Shown here: in pieces, positions 8,262 to 18,327 of the stretch
How positions within the stretch are numbered: position 1 is the stretch's first letter
How the letters are laid out: each line of letters starts with the position of its first letter
NCBI RefSeq assembly: GCF_025144225.1
Contig: NZ_JALXXB010000001.1
Coordinates: 1 to 64,000 of the forward strand
Reading direction: 5' to 3'
DNA length: 64,000 nucleotides
Source of the DNA: Aestuariimicrobium sp. p3-SID1156
GTDB lineage: Bacteria > Actinomycetota > Actinomycetes > Propionibacteriales > Propionibacteriaceae
Translations under genes and position numbers: made by a program
Notes under the pieces: model-generated
The model's input: only the letters and a program-made list of their open reading frames with translations
Database searches by the model: none
Told to the model about the DNA's origin: nothing

Positions 8262-8866
8262 GCCCACGCCCCTACCGTTCGGCGGCCCGCGAGGCGCAGA
8301 GCGCCCGTACTCGCGAGCGGATCCTCGCCGAAGCTCTGCCCCTCTTTCTGGCCGGAGGATTTCGCGGGACCAGCCTGACTGCTATCGCACGGGCGGCGGG
8401 CACCACATCCCAGACCATCCACACCCACTTCGGCTCGAAGAGCGGCATCCTGCTGGCCCTGCTGCAGCAGCTCGAAACCACCGCGGACGCCGAGGGCTGG
8501 CGCCAACGAGTGGCTTCTGCGCCCAGCGGCCGGGAGCGTCTGGTCGCCTGGGCAGGCTGGTCGGTGGCCATGCTGGCGCCTGCACGCCGGCTGGCAAGCC
8601 TGATGCAGGAGGCGTCCGCGGACCCCGCGATGCGCGAGCTCAAGGAAATGGGCGACCAGCACCGGCGCGCAGGCGTGCGGGCACTCGCCGAGCAGATGGC
8701 CGTCCGGGGAGAACTGCGACCCGGCATTGATGCGGACCGGGCCGCCGACGAACTGTTCATCCTCACCGGACTGGAGGTCTACCTGACTGCGGCGTCCTGC
8801 GGGTGGGATGACGAGCACATCGCGCAGTGGCTCGCCGACCTGCTGGGGCGCCAGCTGCTGCCGTGA
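8258..8866 (+). CDS. TetR-family transcriptional regulator
   Basis: 202 residues. An N-terminal TetR HTH is clear (about residues 15-65: TRERILAEALPLFLAGGFRG, then TSLTAIARAAGTTSQTIHTHFGSK), followed by an all-helical ligand domain of usual length. The ATG overlaps the stop of the upstream membrane protein; an open frame extends further 5' but carries no homology. It likely represses its own operon by binding the palindrome at 7653-7671. The first 19 codons and the preceding 45 bases are also present as a dead copy near 6020-6120. Confidence 0.88.
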   Translation: MSPRPYRSAAREAQSARTRERILAEALPLFLAGGFRGTSLTAIARAAGTTSQTIHTHFGSKSGILLALLQQLETTADAEGWRQRVASAPSGRERLVAWAGWSVAMLAPARRLASLMQEASADPAMRELKEMGDQHRRAGVRALAEQMAVRGELRPGIDADRAADELFILTGLEVYLTAASCGWDDEHIAQWLADLLGRQLLP

Positions 8867-8907
8867 CTACCACGATGTGCTGCCGCTGCGGCAGCACATC
8901 GCGGTAG
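8867..8907. terminator. Long hairpin directly after the TetR stop codon
   Basis: Arms CGATGTGCTGCCGC (8873-8886) and GCGGCAGCACATCG (8888-8901) form a nearly loopless palindrome, extended by CTACC/GGTAG outside. It starts one base after the stop codon and lies between convergent genes. Confidence 0.75.
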
Positions 8908-8931
8908 GGCCCAGCTGACCATGACAAGCAG

Positions 8932-8958
8932 CCGGCCGCCCCACCTGGGAGCGGCCGG
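8932..8958 (-). terminator. Terminator after fumC
   Basis: 8-bp GC stem CCGGCCGC (8932-8939) / GCGGCCGG (8951-8958), 22 bases downstream of the fumC stop on the minus strand. Confidence 0.6.
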
Positions 8959-8980
8959 TCGTTGCAGCGTGCGGCGTGGA

Positions 8981-10399
8981 TCAGCCCTTCGAGGGGGCGG
9001 TCATGTCACCGGGGACGACCCACTGGTCGAACTCCTCGGAGGTCAGCTCGCCGGACTCGAGCGCCGACTCCTTGAGGGAGATGCCCTTCTTGTGGGCGTT
9101 CTTGGCGATCGCGGCGGCCTTGTCGTAACCGATGTGGCGGTTCAGCGCGGTGACCAGCATCAGGTTGCTCTCCAGGTTCGCGTTGATGCGCTCCATGTTC
9201 GGCTCGATCCCCACCGCGCAGTTCACGGTGAAGGAATGGCAGGCATCGGAGATGATGCGGATCGACTCCAGCACGGCGTGGGCCATGACGGGCTTGAACA
9301 CGTTGAGCTGGAAGTTGCCCTGGCTGGCGGCGAAACCGACGGTGGCGTCGTTACCGAAGACGCGGGTGGCGACCATGGTCATGGCTTCGGACTGGGTGGG
9401 GTTCACCTTGCCGGGCATGATCGAGGAGCCGGGCTCGTTCTCGGGGATGACCAGCTCACCGATGCCATTGCGGGGGCCGGAGGCGTACCAGCGCACGTCG
9501 TTGGCGATCTTCATCAGCGCCATGGCCAGGTTGCGCAGCGCAGAGCTGACCTCCGCCAGCGCGTCGTGGGCCGACAGCGCAGCGAACAGGTCGGGCGCCT
9601 GCACGAACGTGAGCTCCGTGCCCAGAACCTTGGACGCCTCGGCGGAGATCTTCTCTGCGGTCAGCTTTCCGAAGTCGGGGTGCGCGTTGAGGCCGGTGCC
9701 CACGGCGGTGCCGCCGATGGCGAGCTCGCGGGCGCCCTCGTCGGCCTGGTGGACGGCGTTGAGGGTGAAGTCGAGCTGTGCGACCCAGCCGGCGATGACC
9801 TGGCCGAGCTTGACCGGGGTGGCGTCCTGGAGGTGGGTGCGGCCCACCATCACGACGTCCTTGTACTCCTCGGCCTTGGCGGCCAGACAGTCACGCAGCT
9901 CGGCGACCTTGGGGTAGAGGCGCTCGGTGAGGTCCATCACCACAGCGATGTGCATGGCGGTGGGGAAGGTGTCATTGGAGGACTGGCCACGGTTGACGTG
10001 GTCGTTGGGGTGGACCGGGGCCTTCGAGCCCATCTCGCCACCGGCGAGCTCGATGGCGCGGTTGCTGATCACCTCGTTGGAGTTCATGTTCGACTGGGTG
10101 CCGGACCCGGTCTGGAAGACGACGAGCGGGAAGTGGTCGTCCAGCTTGCCGGCGATCACCTCGTCGGCGGCCTGAACGATCAGGTCGGCGACATCCGTCG
10201 GCAGCTCGCCCAGCTCACCATTGGCCTGGGCGGCACTCTTCTTCAGGATGCCGAGGGCACGAATCATCGAGGGGCCCCACACGAAGGTGTCGCGGCCGAT
10301 GTCGAAGTTGTGCAGGGAGCGCTCGGTCTGGGCGCCCCAGTAGCGGTCGGAGGCCACCTCAATGGGGCCCATGGAGTCCTTCTCGACACGAGTAGTCAT
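8981..10399 (-). CDS. fumC: Class II fumarate hydratase
   Basis: Cytosolic iron-independent fumarase (fumarate + water to L-malate) of the TCA and fermentative succinate/propionate branches. The 472-residue length is normal. The N-terminal substrate loop [13 protein letters not shown], the [15 protein letters not shown] motif, [16 protein letters not shown], and the superfamily signature [15 protein letters not shown] with the catalytic-loop serine are all intact. TAGGCT on the minus strand ends 7 bases before the ATG, so the transcript may be leaderless. Monocistronic, bounded by a terminator hairpin. Confidence 0.96.
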   Translation of the reverse strand: MTTRVEKDSMGPIEVASDRYWGAQTERSLHNFDIGRDTFVWGPSMIRALGILKKSAAQANGELGELPTDVADLIVQAADEVIAGKLDDHFPLVVFQTGSGTQSNMNSNEVISNRAIELAGGEMGSKAPVHPNDHVNRGQSSNDTFPTAMHIAVVMDLTERLYPKVAELRDCLAAKAEEYKDVVMVGRTHLQDATPVKLGQVIAGWVAQLDFTLNAVHQADEGARELAIGGTAVGTGLNAHPDFGKLTAEKISAEASKVLGTELTFVQAPDLFAALSAHDALAEVSSALRNLAMALMKIANDVRWYASGPRNGIGELVIPENEPGSSIMPGKVNPTQSEAMTMVATRVFGNDATVGFAASQGNFQLNVFKPVMAHAVLESIRIISDACHSFTVNCAVGIEPNMERINANLESNLMLVTALNRHIGYDKAAAIAKNAHKKGISLKESALESGELTSEEFDQWVVPGDMTAPSKG

Positions 10400-10516
10400 G
10401 CCCCCGAGCCTATTGGGTCGGGGGTGGGCCGATCAGCGGGGGTCCGAGGTTGGGAACAGCACCCTCACCGTCGCCCCTTCCCGCGCAGGCTGGGGACGCC
10501 GCGTCCGGGCGCGTCC

Positions 10517-11263
10517 TCAGATCTGGGTGCCGAACAGGACGCCGACACCCCAGGTGATCCCCAGCGCCGCCGCACCCCCCACCACCAGGCGCAACACGGC
10601 ACGCGCGACCGGGGCGTCCCCGATGCGCGCCGAGATGGTGCCGGTGATCCCCAGCGCCAGCAGCACAGCCGCGAAGGTGACCGGAACCCGCAGGCCGGCG
10701 GGTGGCAGCAGGATGGCCAGCAGTGGGATCGCCGCACCCAGCGCGAAGGCTGCGAAGGAGGCGATGGCAGCATTCCACGGGCTGACGACGTCGTTGATGT
10801 CGACGCCGTGCAGCAGTCGCAGGGAGGTGGCCAGGGGATCCTTGCGAGTGGTTTGGCCGGCGGCCCTGAGGGCTGTCGCGGGTTCCAGACCCTGCTCCTC
10901 GAAGAGGCCGGCCAGGTCACGCTCGACCTCAGCAGGGTTGTCTGTCAGCCGGCGGCGCTCACGGGCGATCATCGCGTGCTCGGAATCAGACTGGCTGGAC
11001 ACCGAAACGTATTCCCCCAGCGCCATCGAGATGGCACCACCGACGATCGCCGCGATACCGGCAGTGGCGATGGCGCTGTGGGACGAGGTGGCACCGGCCA
11101 CGCCCACCACGACGGCCGCGACCGACACGATCCCGTCGTTGGCGCCGAGCACCCCGGCGCGGAGCCAGTTCAGCTTCTGGCTCATGCTCTGCTGTTCAGC
11201 CCCGGCCCCAGCCACCTCGGACCCGGCCCGGGTCTGGCCAATGGGAATCTCCGCTGTCTCCAT
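10517..11263 (-). CDS. VIT1/CCC1-family transporter
   Basis: A 248-residue membrane protein of the vacuolar-iron-transporter family, whose plant and yeast members export Fe2+/Mn2+ from the cytosol. It has the hallmark first helix LRAGVLGANDGIVSVAAVVVGVAGA, GGAISMALGEYVSVSSQSDSE with the conserved acidic residues, a cytoplasmic helical region rich in Glu (about 90-140), then three C-terminal helices. Five membrane spans in all, the usual architecture. It probably protects against Fe/Mn excess. It is divergent from a TetR gene 183 bases away; whether that gene regulates it is unknown. Confidence 0.88.
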   Translation of the reverse strand: METAEIPIGQTRAGSEVAGAGAEQQSMSQKLNWLRAGVLGANDGIVSVAAVVVGVAGATSSHSAIATAGIAAIVGGAISMALGEYVSVSSQSDSEHAMIARERRRLTDNPAEVERDLAGLFEEQGLEPATALRAAGQTTRKDPLATSLRLLHGVDINDVVSPWNAAIASFAAFALGAAIPLLAILLPPAGLRVPVTFAAVLLALGITGTISARIGDAPVARAVLRLVVGGAAALGITWGVGVLFGTQI

Positions 11264-11361
11264 GACAGCAAGGTCTACCCCGTGTCAGAGCTGGTCTCCA
11301 GCAAGGATAGGCGGCCCTAAGAGCTAACCCTCGTCACGCTTTCACCACCCCTGCGCGTGAA

Positions 11362-11387
11362 AAACACCAGCCCGAAAGGGGGTGTTT
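11362..11387. promoter_or_regulatory. Hairpin with GAAA loop in the VIT/TetR divergent region
   Basis: AAACACC (11362-11368) pairs with GGTGTTT (11381-11387); inside it CCC-GAAA-GGG forms a tetraloop, leaving AG bulged. It could be an operator or an RNA hairpin; orientation cannot be decided. Nothing else is evident between 11264 and 11433. Confidence 0.35.
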
Positions 11388-11446
11388 GCCATGATTGACG
11401 GTGTTCCCAGCCTGAGGCCGCAATTGCCAGCTGTAGCATCTCAGGA

Positions 11447-12061
11447 ATGCCTCGCCCTCGCCTCCACGATGAACGGCTCAAGGAGCGGCTCCTTGAAGCC
11501 GCCTCCCGGATGATCTCTTCCTCCGGCGGCGACTTTGCCCTGCGCCCTCTCGCCAAGTCCGTGGGAACCTCCACCACCGCCGTCTACTCGCTGTTCGGTT
11601 CGCGCCAGGCCCTCGTGGACGCGGTCGCCCTGCGCTCAGCGCACTCCTTGCGCGACGCCCTGCTCGCTGCCACCGACGACAACCTCCTGTTGCGGCTAAT
11701 GAACCAGGGGCTCGGCTACCGTCGCTCCGCCGTGGAGAACCCCGGCATGTTCCGCATCGTCTTCACCGGCGAACACCACTCCGACGACTTGCTCGCCGCC
11801 CAGGAGGAGATCGCCATCCCCTTCCGCCGGACCGTGAGCGAGGCCATGGAACAAGGGCTGCTCCACGGCGACCGCAAGCGCATCCTGCGCCACCTCCATT
11901 CCGGAGTGCACGGCTTCCTTCGGCTCGAGGGCAGCGGACGCATGGGCAGCGACCCCGAGTTCCGCCTGCTGCTCATCGACCTGATCTCGGCACATGTGAC
12001 CGAGAAGGGACGCAAGGAGCTGGCAGCACTGGACGCCGCCGGGGAGACACTGGCGTCCTGA
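11447..12061 (+). CDS. TetR-family regulator
   Basis: 204 residues with an N-terminal HTH (about 8-55: LKERLLEAASRMISSSGG, then FALRPLAKSVGTSTTAVYSLFGS) and a C-terminal helical domain of the WHG type found in many actinobacterial TetR proteins. TAGCAT at 11434-11439 places the ATG at the expected transcription start, so it is probably leaderless. Divergent from the VIT-family transporter, making that gene or the regulator itself the simplest target. Ligand unknown. Confidence 0.85.
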   Translation: MPRPRLHDERLKERLLEAASRMISSSGGDFALRPLAKSVGTSTTAVYSLFGSRQALVDAVALRSAHSLRDALLAATDDNLLLRLMNQGLGYRRSAVENPGMFRIVFTGEHHSDDLLAAQEEIAIPFRRTVSEAMEQGLLHGDRKRILRHLHSGVHGFLRLEGSGRMGSDPEFRLLLIDLISAHVTEKGRKELAALDAAGETLAS

Positions 12062-12118
12062 CCCGGCGCTGGGCCGAACAATCGCCCCGGCGCCCAATCC
12101 CTGCGCTAGCGTGAACAC

Positions 12119-12568
12119 GTGGACGAACAGGTCGCGGCGAACGTCCGGCAGCAGATCAGCCTCTACGGGCGCCCCTTGGGCGAGGTGGTCCGTGACGTGA
12201 CCACTGCCCTGGGCATCAACCAGGGCCGGCTGGCCGACGTGCTGGGGATGAGCGCCCCGATGCTGTCCCAGCTGGCGTCCGGGCGTCGGGTGAAGATCGG
12301 CAACCCGCAGGCAGTGGCCCGCCTGCAGTCCCTGCTGGACCTCTGCGGCGTGGCCGCCACCCTGAAACCAGACGAGGTCGAGCGCCAGATCGAGCAGATC
12401 GCCTCCACCTCGGCGACCATCACCACCAGCACCACCAGCGATCCGCTCATCCACCAGCTGCGCGCCATCGCCGGCTCCCCCGATGCGCTTCTGGCTGCCG
12501 CCCGAGCTTCCGAGATCCACTCCCCCGCGCTGGCCACCCTGTTGAGGCGTGCGGCAAGCCATGGCTGA
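12119..12568 (+). CDS. HTH DNA-binding protein coupled to the Ser/Thr kinase
   Basis: 149 residues. About residues 20-70 form an XRE-like helix-turn-helix (VVRDVTTALGINQGRLADVL, then GMSAPMLSQLASGRRVKIGN). The C-terminal half is helical with a Thr/Ser-rich linker (SATITTSTTSD) that could be a phosphorylation site for its partner. GTG 12119 is chosen because TAGCGT (12107-12112) puts it at +1 of a leaderless mRNA. It overlaps the kinase start by 8 bases, so co-translation is likely. The idea that the kinase controls this repressor is inference. Confidence 0.75.
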   Translation: MDEQVAANVRQQISLYGRPLGEVVRDVTTALGINQGRLADVLGMSAPMLSQLASGRRVKIGNPQAVARLQSLLDLCGVAATLKPDEVERQIEQIASTSATITTSTTSDPLIHQLRAIAGSPDALLAAARASEIHSPALATLLRRAASHG

Positions 12569-13676
12569 TGTGGTCGCCGGACGCTTCCAGTTGCTCGACG
12601 CGCTCGCGTCCGGTGGCATGGGAGAGGTCTGGCGGGCCCGAGACCTGCGCACCCACGAGGTGGTGGCGGTCAAGGTCCTGACGCAGTCACATGCGTCGGG
12701 CCTGATGCGATTCATGCGCGAGCAGGGGATGCGGATCCATCATCCCCACGTGCTGACCCCGCTCGGCTGGGCAGCAGCCGACGGCCGGGTGCTCTTCTCG
12801 ATGCCGTTGGTCGACGGCGGCTCGGTCGCCACCCTGGTCGGGGACTACGGCCCCCTACCCACCCGCTACGCCGCCGAACTCCTTCGCCAGTTGCTCGAGG
12901 GTGTGGCCGCCGTCCACGCCGCCGGCATCATCCATCGCGACGTGAAGCCCCAGAATCTTCTGCTGGACGCCACCGGGTTCGAACGTCCCCGGCTTCGGCT
13001 CAGCGATTTCGGTGTCGCGCTGCCCGAGGACGGTGTGCGGCTGACCACACGGTCCACGGTGGTGGGGACACCTTCCTACCTGGCTCCAGAGCTCCGCCTG
13101 GGGGCAGAACCCAGCCCCGCGCAGGACGTCTACGCGGTGGGAATGGTGGGCCGCGAGCTGCTCACCGGCGTCCGACATGTGCCGGGGGACCCGGAGCCGG
13201 ATCGCCCTCCGCAGGCCGACCCCGAGCTGTGGCGCCTGCTCGATTTGCTGATCCAGGAGGACCCCGCCCGGCGTCCCGGCGTCGCAGAGGCGCGACAGGC
13301 GCTGGAGGACCCGCGTCATGGGTGGGTGGAACAGGACGACATCGAGGTCTTCCACCAGCTCCCCGACTCCCCGACCGACCTGGAGCCGACCAGGCGGGTG
13401 CTCCGTCGCAGGGCGCCAGCCCCGACCCCCCTTCCTCACACCCCTTTCTCCCAGATGCCAGGCAATCCCCACACCCCATTTCCCCTGGCACCACCGCCGG
13501 ACTCCCCTGCTGATCCCGCAGCGACGCCCCTCACGACCGCACCGGCAGCCTCGGTTGTGGCGCTTCCGGCAGCCCGGCCCGGTGTGTCCCGACGCAGAAC
13601 CGCGCTTGCTGTGACATTGGTCGCGGGCGGGCTCGCGGTGGTCGTGGCCCTGGTGGCAATGGCCGTACTCGGCTGA
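12561..13676 (+). CDS. Membrane-anchored PknB-type Ser/Thr protein kinase
   Basis: 371 residues from ATG 12561; an in-frame GTG at 12549 is less likely because the kinase domain starts at once with VAGRFQLLDALASGGMGEVW (glycine loop). The VAVKVL lysine, HRDVKPQN catalytic loop, DFGVA metal-binding motif and APEL segment are all present, so it should be active. After about residue 260 comes a Pro-rich juxtamembrane linker (LPHTPFSQMPGNPHTPF) and one C-terminal membrane helix ending the protein. There is no extracellular PASTA or other sensor, so the signal is probably intracellular or comes through partner proteins. Coupled to the HTH gene upstream. Confidence 0.93.
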   Translation: MADVVAGRFQLLDALASGGMGEVWRARDLRTHEVVAVKVLTQSHASGLMRFMREQGMRIHHPHVLTPLGWAAADGRVLFSMPLVDGGSVATLVGDYGPLPTRYAAELLRQLLEGVAAVHAAGIIHRDVKPQNLLLDATGFERPRLRLSDFGVALPEDGVRLTTRSTVVGTPSYLAPELRLGAEPSPAQDVYAVGMVGRELLTGVRHVPGDPEPDRPPQADPELWRLLDLLIQEDPARRPGVAEARQALEDPRHGWVEQDDIEVFHQLPDSPTDLEPTRRVLRRRAPAPTPLPHTPFSQMPGNPHTPFPLAPPPDSPADPAATPLTTAPAASVVALPAARPGVSRRRTALAVTLVAGGLAVVVALVAMAVLG

Positions 13677-13760
13677 GGATTGCGGCGAGGGTGCGAGGGC
13701 CCGCTCCGATGACGGGACTCATCTCTTGAGGTCAAGACTTTCGAGCCCGAGGGGTGACCG

Positions 13761-13766
13761 TATAGT
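13761..13766 (+). promoter_or_regulatory. Candidate -10 of the citrate synthase promoter
   Basis: TATAGT in the context GTATAGTCTGGG, about 80 bases before the gltA ATG; no convincing -35. The resulting leader of about 75 nt carries AAGGAGG at 13833-13839. The same GTCTGGG context occurs before the FemX-like gene (50967). Confidence 0.45.
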
Positions 13767-13848
13767 CTGGGCCCACCTGCCTCCGTCCACAACGCATGCC
13801 GTGACGGATGACGTGACAGGTCAACTCGCTTCAAGGAGGAACCGACCC

Positions 13849-15135
<1,287 letters not shown>

Positions 15136-15168
15136 CCGTGCCTTCGTCGAACTGAGCGCCCCGACCTG

Positions 15169-15198
15169 AAGGGCTCCGTCCACCTGGGCGGAGCCCTT
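15169..15198 (+). terminator. Terminator after gltA
   Basis: 10-bp stem AAGGGCTCCG (15169-15178) / CGGAGCCCTT (15189-15198) with a 10-nt loop. The remaining 15199-15427 is GC-rich without a gene; TAGGGT near 15381 may be the -10 of the PBP gene. Confidence 0.75.
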
Positions 15199-15427
15199 CG
15201 CCGTTCCACATCCCCCGGCCATGACGCGTTTGCACGAGTCCCATGCGACCGCCCGCGATATGTCCAGGGCAGGAGCATGCCCGGCGGGCAAACGCGGGTA
15301 GGGGCGGCGGGCACGCGGGGAGGGGGCGGCGAGGACCCGGGTGGGGCCGGTGGACTCCCAGTCGTGTCCCACCCGGGAGCTAGGGTGGCACCAGACCGCC
15401 CACCACCCCCGGCACCACGGAGGACCC

Positions 15428-17386
15428 ATGGCCACCTCACTCGGACGCCTGCCGCGCGCGCTCACCCCCCTCCTTCTCGGCCTCGCCATGATCCTCAGCC
15501 TGGGCCTGGCCGGGTGCAGCAAGCTCGGGCCCGAGTCGACTGGTGGGAAGAGCCAGGGGGGTCAGGGGCGTCCCCCGGCAGGAGAACCCGACGCCGCACC
15601 CAGCGCCACCGACTTGGCGAAGGCCCTTGTCAGCGGCAACTTGACCGCGGTGAAGTTTGTCGGCGACCAGGCCACGGCCTCCCAAGCGGCCATCGACGAC
15701 TACACAGTGATCATGGCCGGCATGGACGGCATCCGTCCCGTGAAGGTCGATCTGAAGGGCGTCGCCTACAGGGGGAAGGGGCTGGCCACCGCGGGGCTGA
15801 AGCAGACCTGGCAGATCGGGGGCAAGACCTGGACCTTCGACACCGAGGCGTCCATGAACCTGGTCGACGAAACCTGGTACATCGTCTGGAAGCCCACCAT
15901 CGTCCACCCCCAGCTGACCGACCACTCCCGCATGCGCCACACCCGAGAGCTTCCTGCGCGCGAGCCGATCCTTGACCGCGACGGCAAGGCGCTCATGGAG
16001 GAGCGCAACCTGGTCCAGGTCGGCATCGACAAGGCCAACCTCGGCAAGGACAAGTGGTCCTCCTCGGCCCGGCAGCTTGCCACCGAGCTCAAGATCGACC
16101 CGGCCGAGTACGACACGAAGGTCCAGTCCGCCGGCGAGAAGGCCTTCGTGATCGCCAAGACCATCTCGATGAACGAGATGACCAGCACGGCCATCAACAC
16201 CCCCGGCGTGGTCTCGGTCGACATCACCCGCACCCGACCGATCTCCCCCGGGTTCGCCGAGTCCATCCTCGGCTCGGTGGGCGAGGCCACCCCGGAGCAG
16301 GCGAAGGCGTCCAAGAACCTCTTCCAGCCCGGTGACCAGGTCGGTCAGAGCGGCCTGTCCAAGCGCTACGACGCCTGGCTCCGTGGCACCCCGGGTGAGG
16401 TGATCACCCTGGTCAAGCGCAAGTCCGCTCCCAAGGATTCCGACCACGTCGACATCACCGTCTTCTCCACCGAGAAGAGCGCCGGGAAGTCGCTGCAGCT
16501 GACCCTGTCGACCGAGCAGCAGAAGAAGGCCGAGCAGGCCCTGGAGGGCGTCGACCAGGTCGCCTCCGTGGTCGCCATCAACGCAACAACCGGTGAGATC
16601 CTGGCTGCCGCGAACTCCACGGCGCGTCCGGCCAACCCCGACGCCACCTTTGGACGCTACGCGCCCGGCTCGACGTTCAAGGTCGTCACCGCCCTCGCGA
16701 TGGTGCGCCAGGGCATGAGCGCCGGGACGCGGGTCTCCTGCCCGGCGACCCTGACCGTGAACGGGCGCACCTTCAAGAACTACAACGACTACCCCACCAG
16801 CAAGTTGGGCACCGTCACCCTCGCCGAGGCGCTCGCATACAGCTGCAACACCGCCTTCATCGGGCAGGCCGCCAAGCTCCCCAAGGACGCCCTGAAGTCG
16901 GCGGCCGCATCGCTTGGGATGGGCGTCGACTTCGACGCCGGGTTCCCGGTCTTCTACGGATCGGTCCCCACCACCGATGATCCCGTCGTGGCAGCGGCGA
17001 ACACCATCGGACAGGGCCAGATCGAGGCCTCCCCGCTGGCGATGGCTGCGGTCGCCGCATCGGTCGCGGGCGGCACGACGGTGGTGCCGTGGCTGATCAA
17101 GGGCAAGACCCCCAAGGCCACCGCCGAGCCACTGACGGCGAACGAGGCCGAGCAGCTCCGCCTGATGATGCAGGCCACCGTCCAGGAGGGCGCTGCCCGC
17201 TTCCTGGGCTCGAAGGCCGATGGGGCCAAGACCGGCACCGCCGAGTTCGGCAATGAGACCCCGCCCAAGACGCACGCCTGGATGATCGCCTACAAGGGCG
17301 ACCTGGCCGTCGCCGTCATGGTCGCCGAGGGCCAGTCCGGGTCGAGCACCGCCGGCCCGATCCTGTCGAAGTTCCTGGACAACTGA
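15428..17386 (+). CDS. Lipoprotein penicillin-binding protein (transpeptidase with MecA_N domain)
   Basis: A 652-residue D,D-transpeptidase acting outside the membrane in peptidoglycan cross-linking. It begins with a lipoprotein signal (LILSLGLAGC-type lipobox; Cys near residue 30). An NTF2-like MecA_N domain follows (about 60-170), then the PBP dimerisation region starting RELPAREPILDRDG, and a transpeptidase domain with all three motifs: STFK (about 415), SCN (about 471) and KTGT (about 600). This is the PBP2a/PbpA-like arrangement of class B enzymes, here lipid-anchored instead of held by a membrane helix. GGAGG precedes the ATG. The sirtuin gene follows 12 bases later, so the two are probably one operon. 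Confidence 0.93.
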   Translation: MATSLGRLPRALTPLLLGLAMILSLGLAGCSKLGPESTGGKSQGGQGRPPAGEPDAAPSATDLAKALVSGNLTAVKFVGDQATASQAAIDDYTVIMAGMDGIRPVKVDLKGVAYRGKGLATAGLKQTWQIGGKTWTFDTEASMNLVDETWYIVWKPTIVHPQLTDHSRMRHTRELPAREPILDRDGKALMEERNLVQVGIDKANLGKDKWSSSARQLATELKIDPAEYDTKVQSAGEKAFVIAKTISMNEMTSTAINTPGVVSVDITRTRPISPGFAESILGSVGEATPEQAKASKNLFQPGDQVGQSGLSKRYDAWLRGTPGEVITLVKRKSAPKDSDHVDITVFSTEKSAGKSLQLTLSTEQQKKAEQALEGVDQVASVVAINATTGEILAAANSTARPANPDATFGRYAPGSTFKVVTALAMVRQGMSAGTRVSCPATLTVNGRTFKNYNDYPTSKLGTVTLAEALAYSCNTAFIGQAAKLPKDALKSAAASLGMGVDFDAGFPVFYGSVPTTDDPVVAAANTIGQGQIEASPLAMAAVAASVAGGTTVVPWLIKGKTPKATAEPLTANEAEQLRLMMQATVQEGAARFLGSKADGAKTGTAEFGNETPPKTHAWMIAYKGDLAVAVMVAEGQSGSSTAGPILSKFLDN

Positions 17387-17398
17387 GGAGGAATCGTC

Positions 17399-18202
17399 AT
17401 GGACTCCGCAGACATCACCAGTGACCGTGAGCACCGGGCCCTGGTCGCCGCCACCTCCCTGATCGGGGAGGCTGATCGGATCGCCTTCCTCACCGGGGCG
17501 GGCATCTCCACCTCTGCCGGCATCCCCGACTTCCGCGGCCCCCAGGGCGTGTGGACGCTGGACCCGGCTGCCGAAGCGGCGTCCACCCTCTCGCGCTATC
17601 TCGGCGAGTCCGAGGTCCGCCGGGCGGCCTGGCAGCTGCGCCAGGCCGAGGGCCTCTGGGGCGCCGAACCCACCCCGGCCCACCGGGCCATCGCTGCCGC
17701 CGAGAAGGCGGGGCGCGTCACGGGCATCATCACCCAGAACACCGATGGGCTGCACCAGGTGGCCGGCAATTCCGACGGGCTGGTGCACGAAGTCCACGGC
17801 AATGCCCGGATCACTCGCTGCGAGCGCTGCGGCGCCGAGCAGGAGACCTGGGATGTCATCACGCGGGTCCGGGCCGGTGACCTCGACCCGCACTGCCGCG
17901 AGACCATCGAGGACCACGACTGTGGCGGGATCCTGCGCGCAACGACGATCCTGTTCGAGGAGCCACTGCGTCCTGAGGTGATGGACGCCGCCGCGACTGC
18001 TGTCGAGGATGCCGACGTGCTGGTCACCGTCGGCACCCTGCTCAGCGTCTTCCCCGTGGCGGGCCTGGTGCCCTTCGCGATCGCCAATGGCAAGCCGGTG
18101 GTGATCCTCAACCGCGACGAGACCCAGTACGACGACTTTGTCCAGGCCGCTGTTCACCGGGACGTGCAGGAGGTCGTCCCCGCCCTGCTCGGCCTGGGCT
18201 GA
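17399..18202 (+). CDS. Sir2-family NAD-dependent protein deacylase
   Basis: 267 residues. Removes acyl groups from lysines using NAD, yielding O-acyl-ADP-ribose and nicotinamide. Shows GAGISTSAGIPDFRGP (NAD binding), TQNTDGLHQVAG, the catalytic His in VHEVHGNA, a zinc site of CERC plus two later cysteines (CRET and DCGG), and FEEPLRPEVM. Length is normal. ATG 17399 has GGAGGA upstream. Potential targets include acetyl-CoA synthetases; this window's acyl-CoA ligases are possible but unproven substrates. Confidence 0.94.
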   Translation: MDSADITSDREHRALVAATSLIGEADRIAFLTGAGISTSAGIPDFRGPQGVWTLDPAAEAASTLSRYLGESEVRRAAWQLRQAEGLWGAEPTPAHRAIAAAEKAGRVTGIITQNTDGLHQVAGNSDGLVHEVHGNARITRCERCGAEQETWDVITRVRAGDLDPHCRETIEDHDCGGILRATTILFEEPLRPEVMDAAATAVEDADVLVTVGTLLSVFPVAGLVPFAIANGKPVVILNRDETQYDDFVQAAVHRDVQEVVPALLGLG

Positions 18203-18208
18203 GCCCGC

Positions 18209-18240
18209 GCCGATCGGGCGATCGGCCTGCCCGGGCAGGC
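18209..18240 (+). terminator. Tandem hairpins after the sirtuin gene
   Basis: GCCGAT/ATCGGC (18209-18214/18221-18226) abuts a perfect 16-base palindrome GCCTGCCCGGGCAGGC (18225-18240), 7-38 bases after the stop. The two structures compete for shared bases. Confidence 0.5.
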
Positions 18241-18327
18241 GTTCGTTGAGGTGGAGCGGATACAGGATGCTGAAGAGGACTGACCCGCCGCTACCCTTGT
18301 CGCAGACAGCCACCTGAGGAGAGCCCC

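Noticed and set aside
8921..11320. Very long open reading frame antisense to fumC and the VIT gene
   Set aside because: GC-rich codon bias keeps the opposite frame open; the translation is low-complexity with no domain, while the other strand encodes clear enzymes.
15437..18313. 958-codon open frame on the minus strand over the PBP and sirtuin genes
   Set aside because: Same shadow effect; no motif, no ribosome site, and it spans a true operon on the plus strand.
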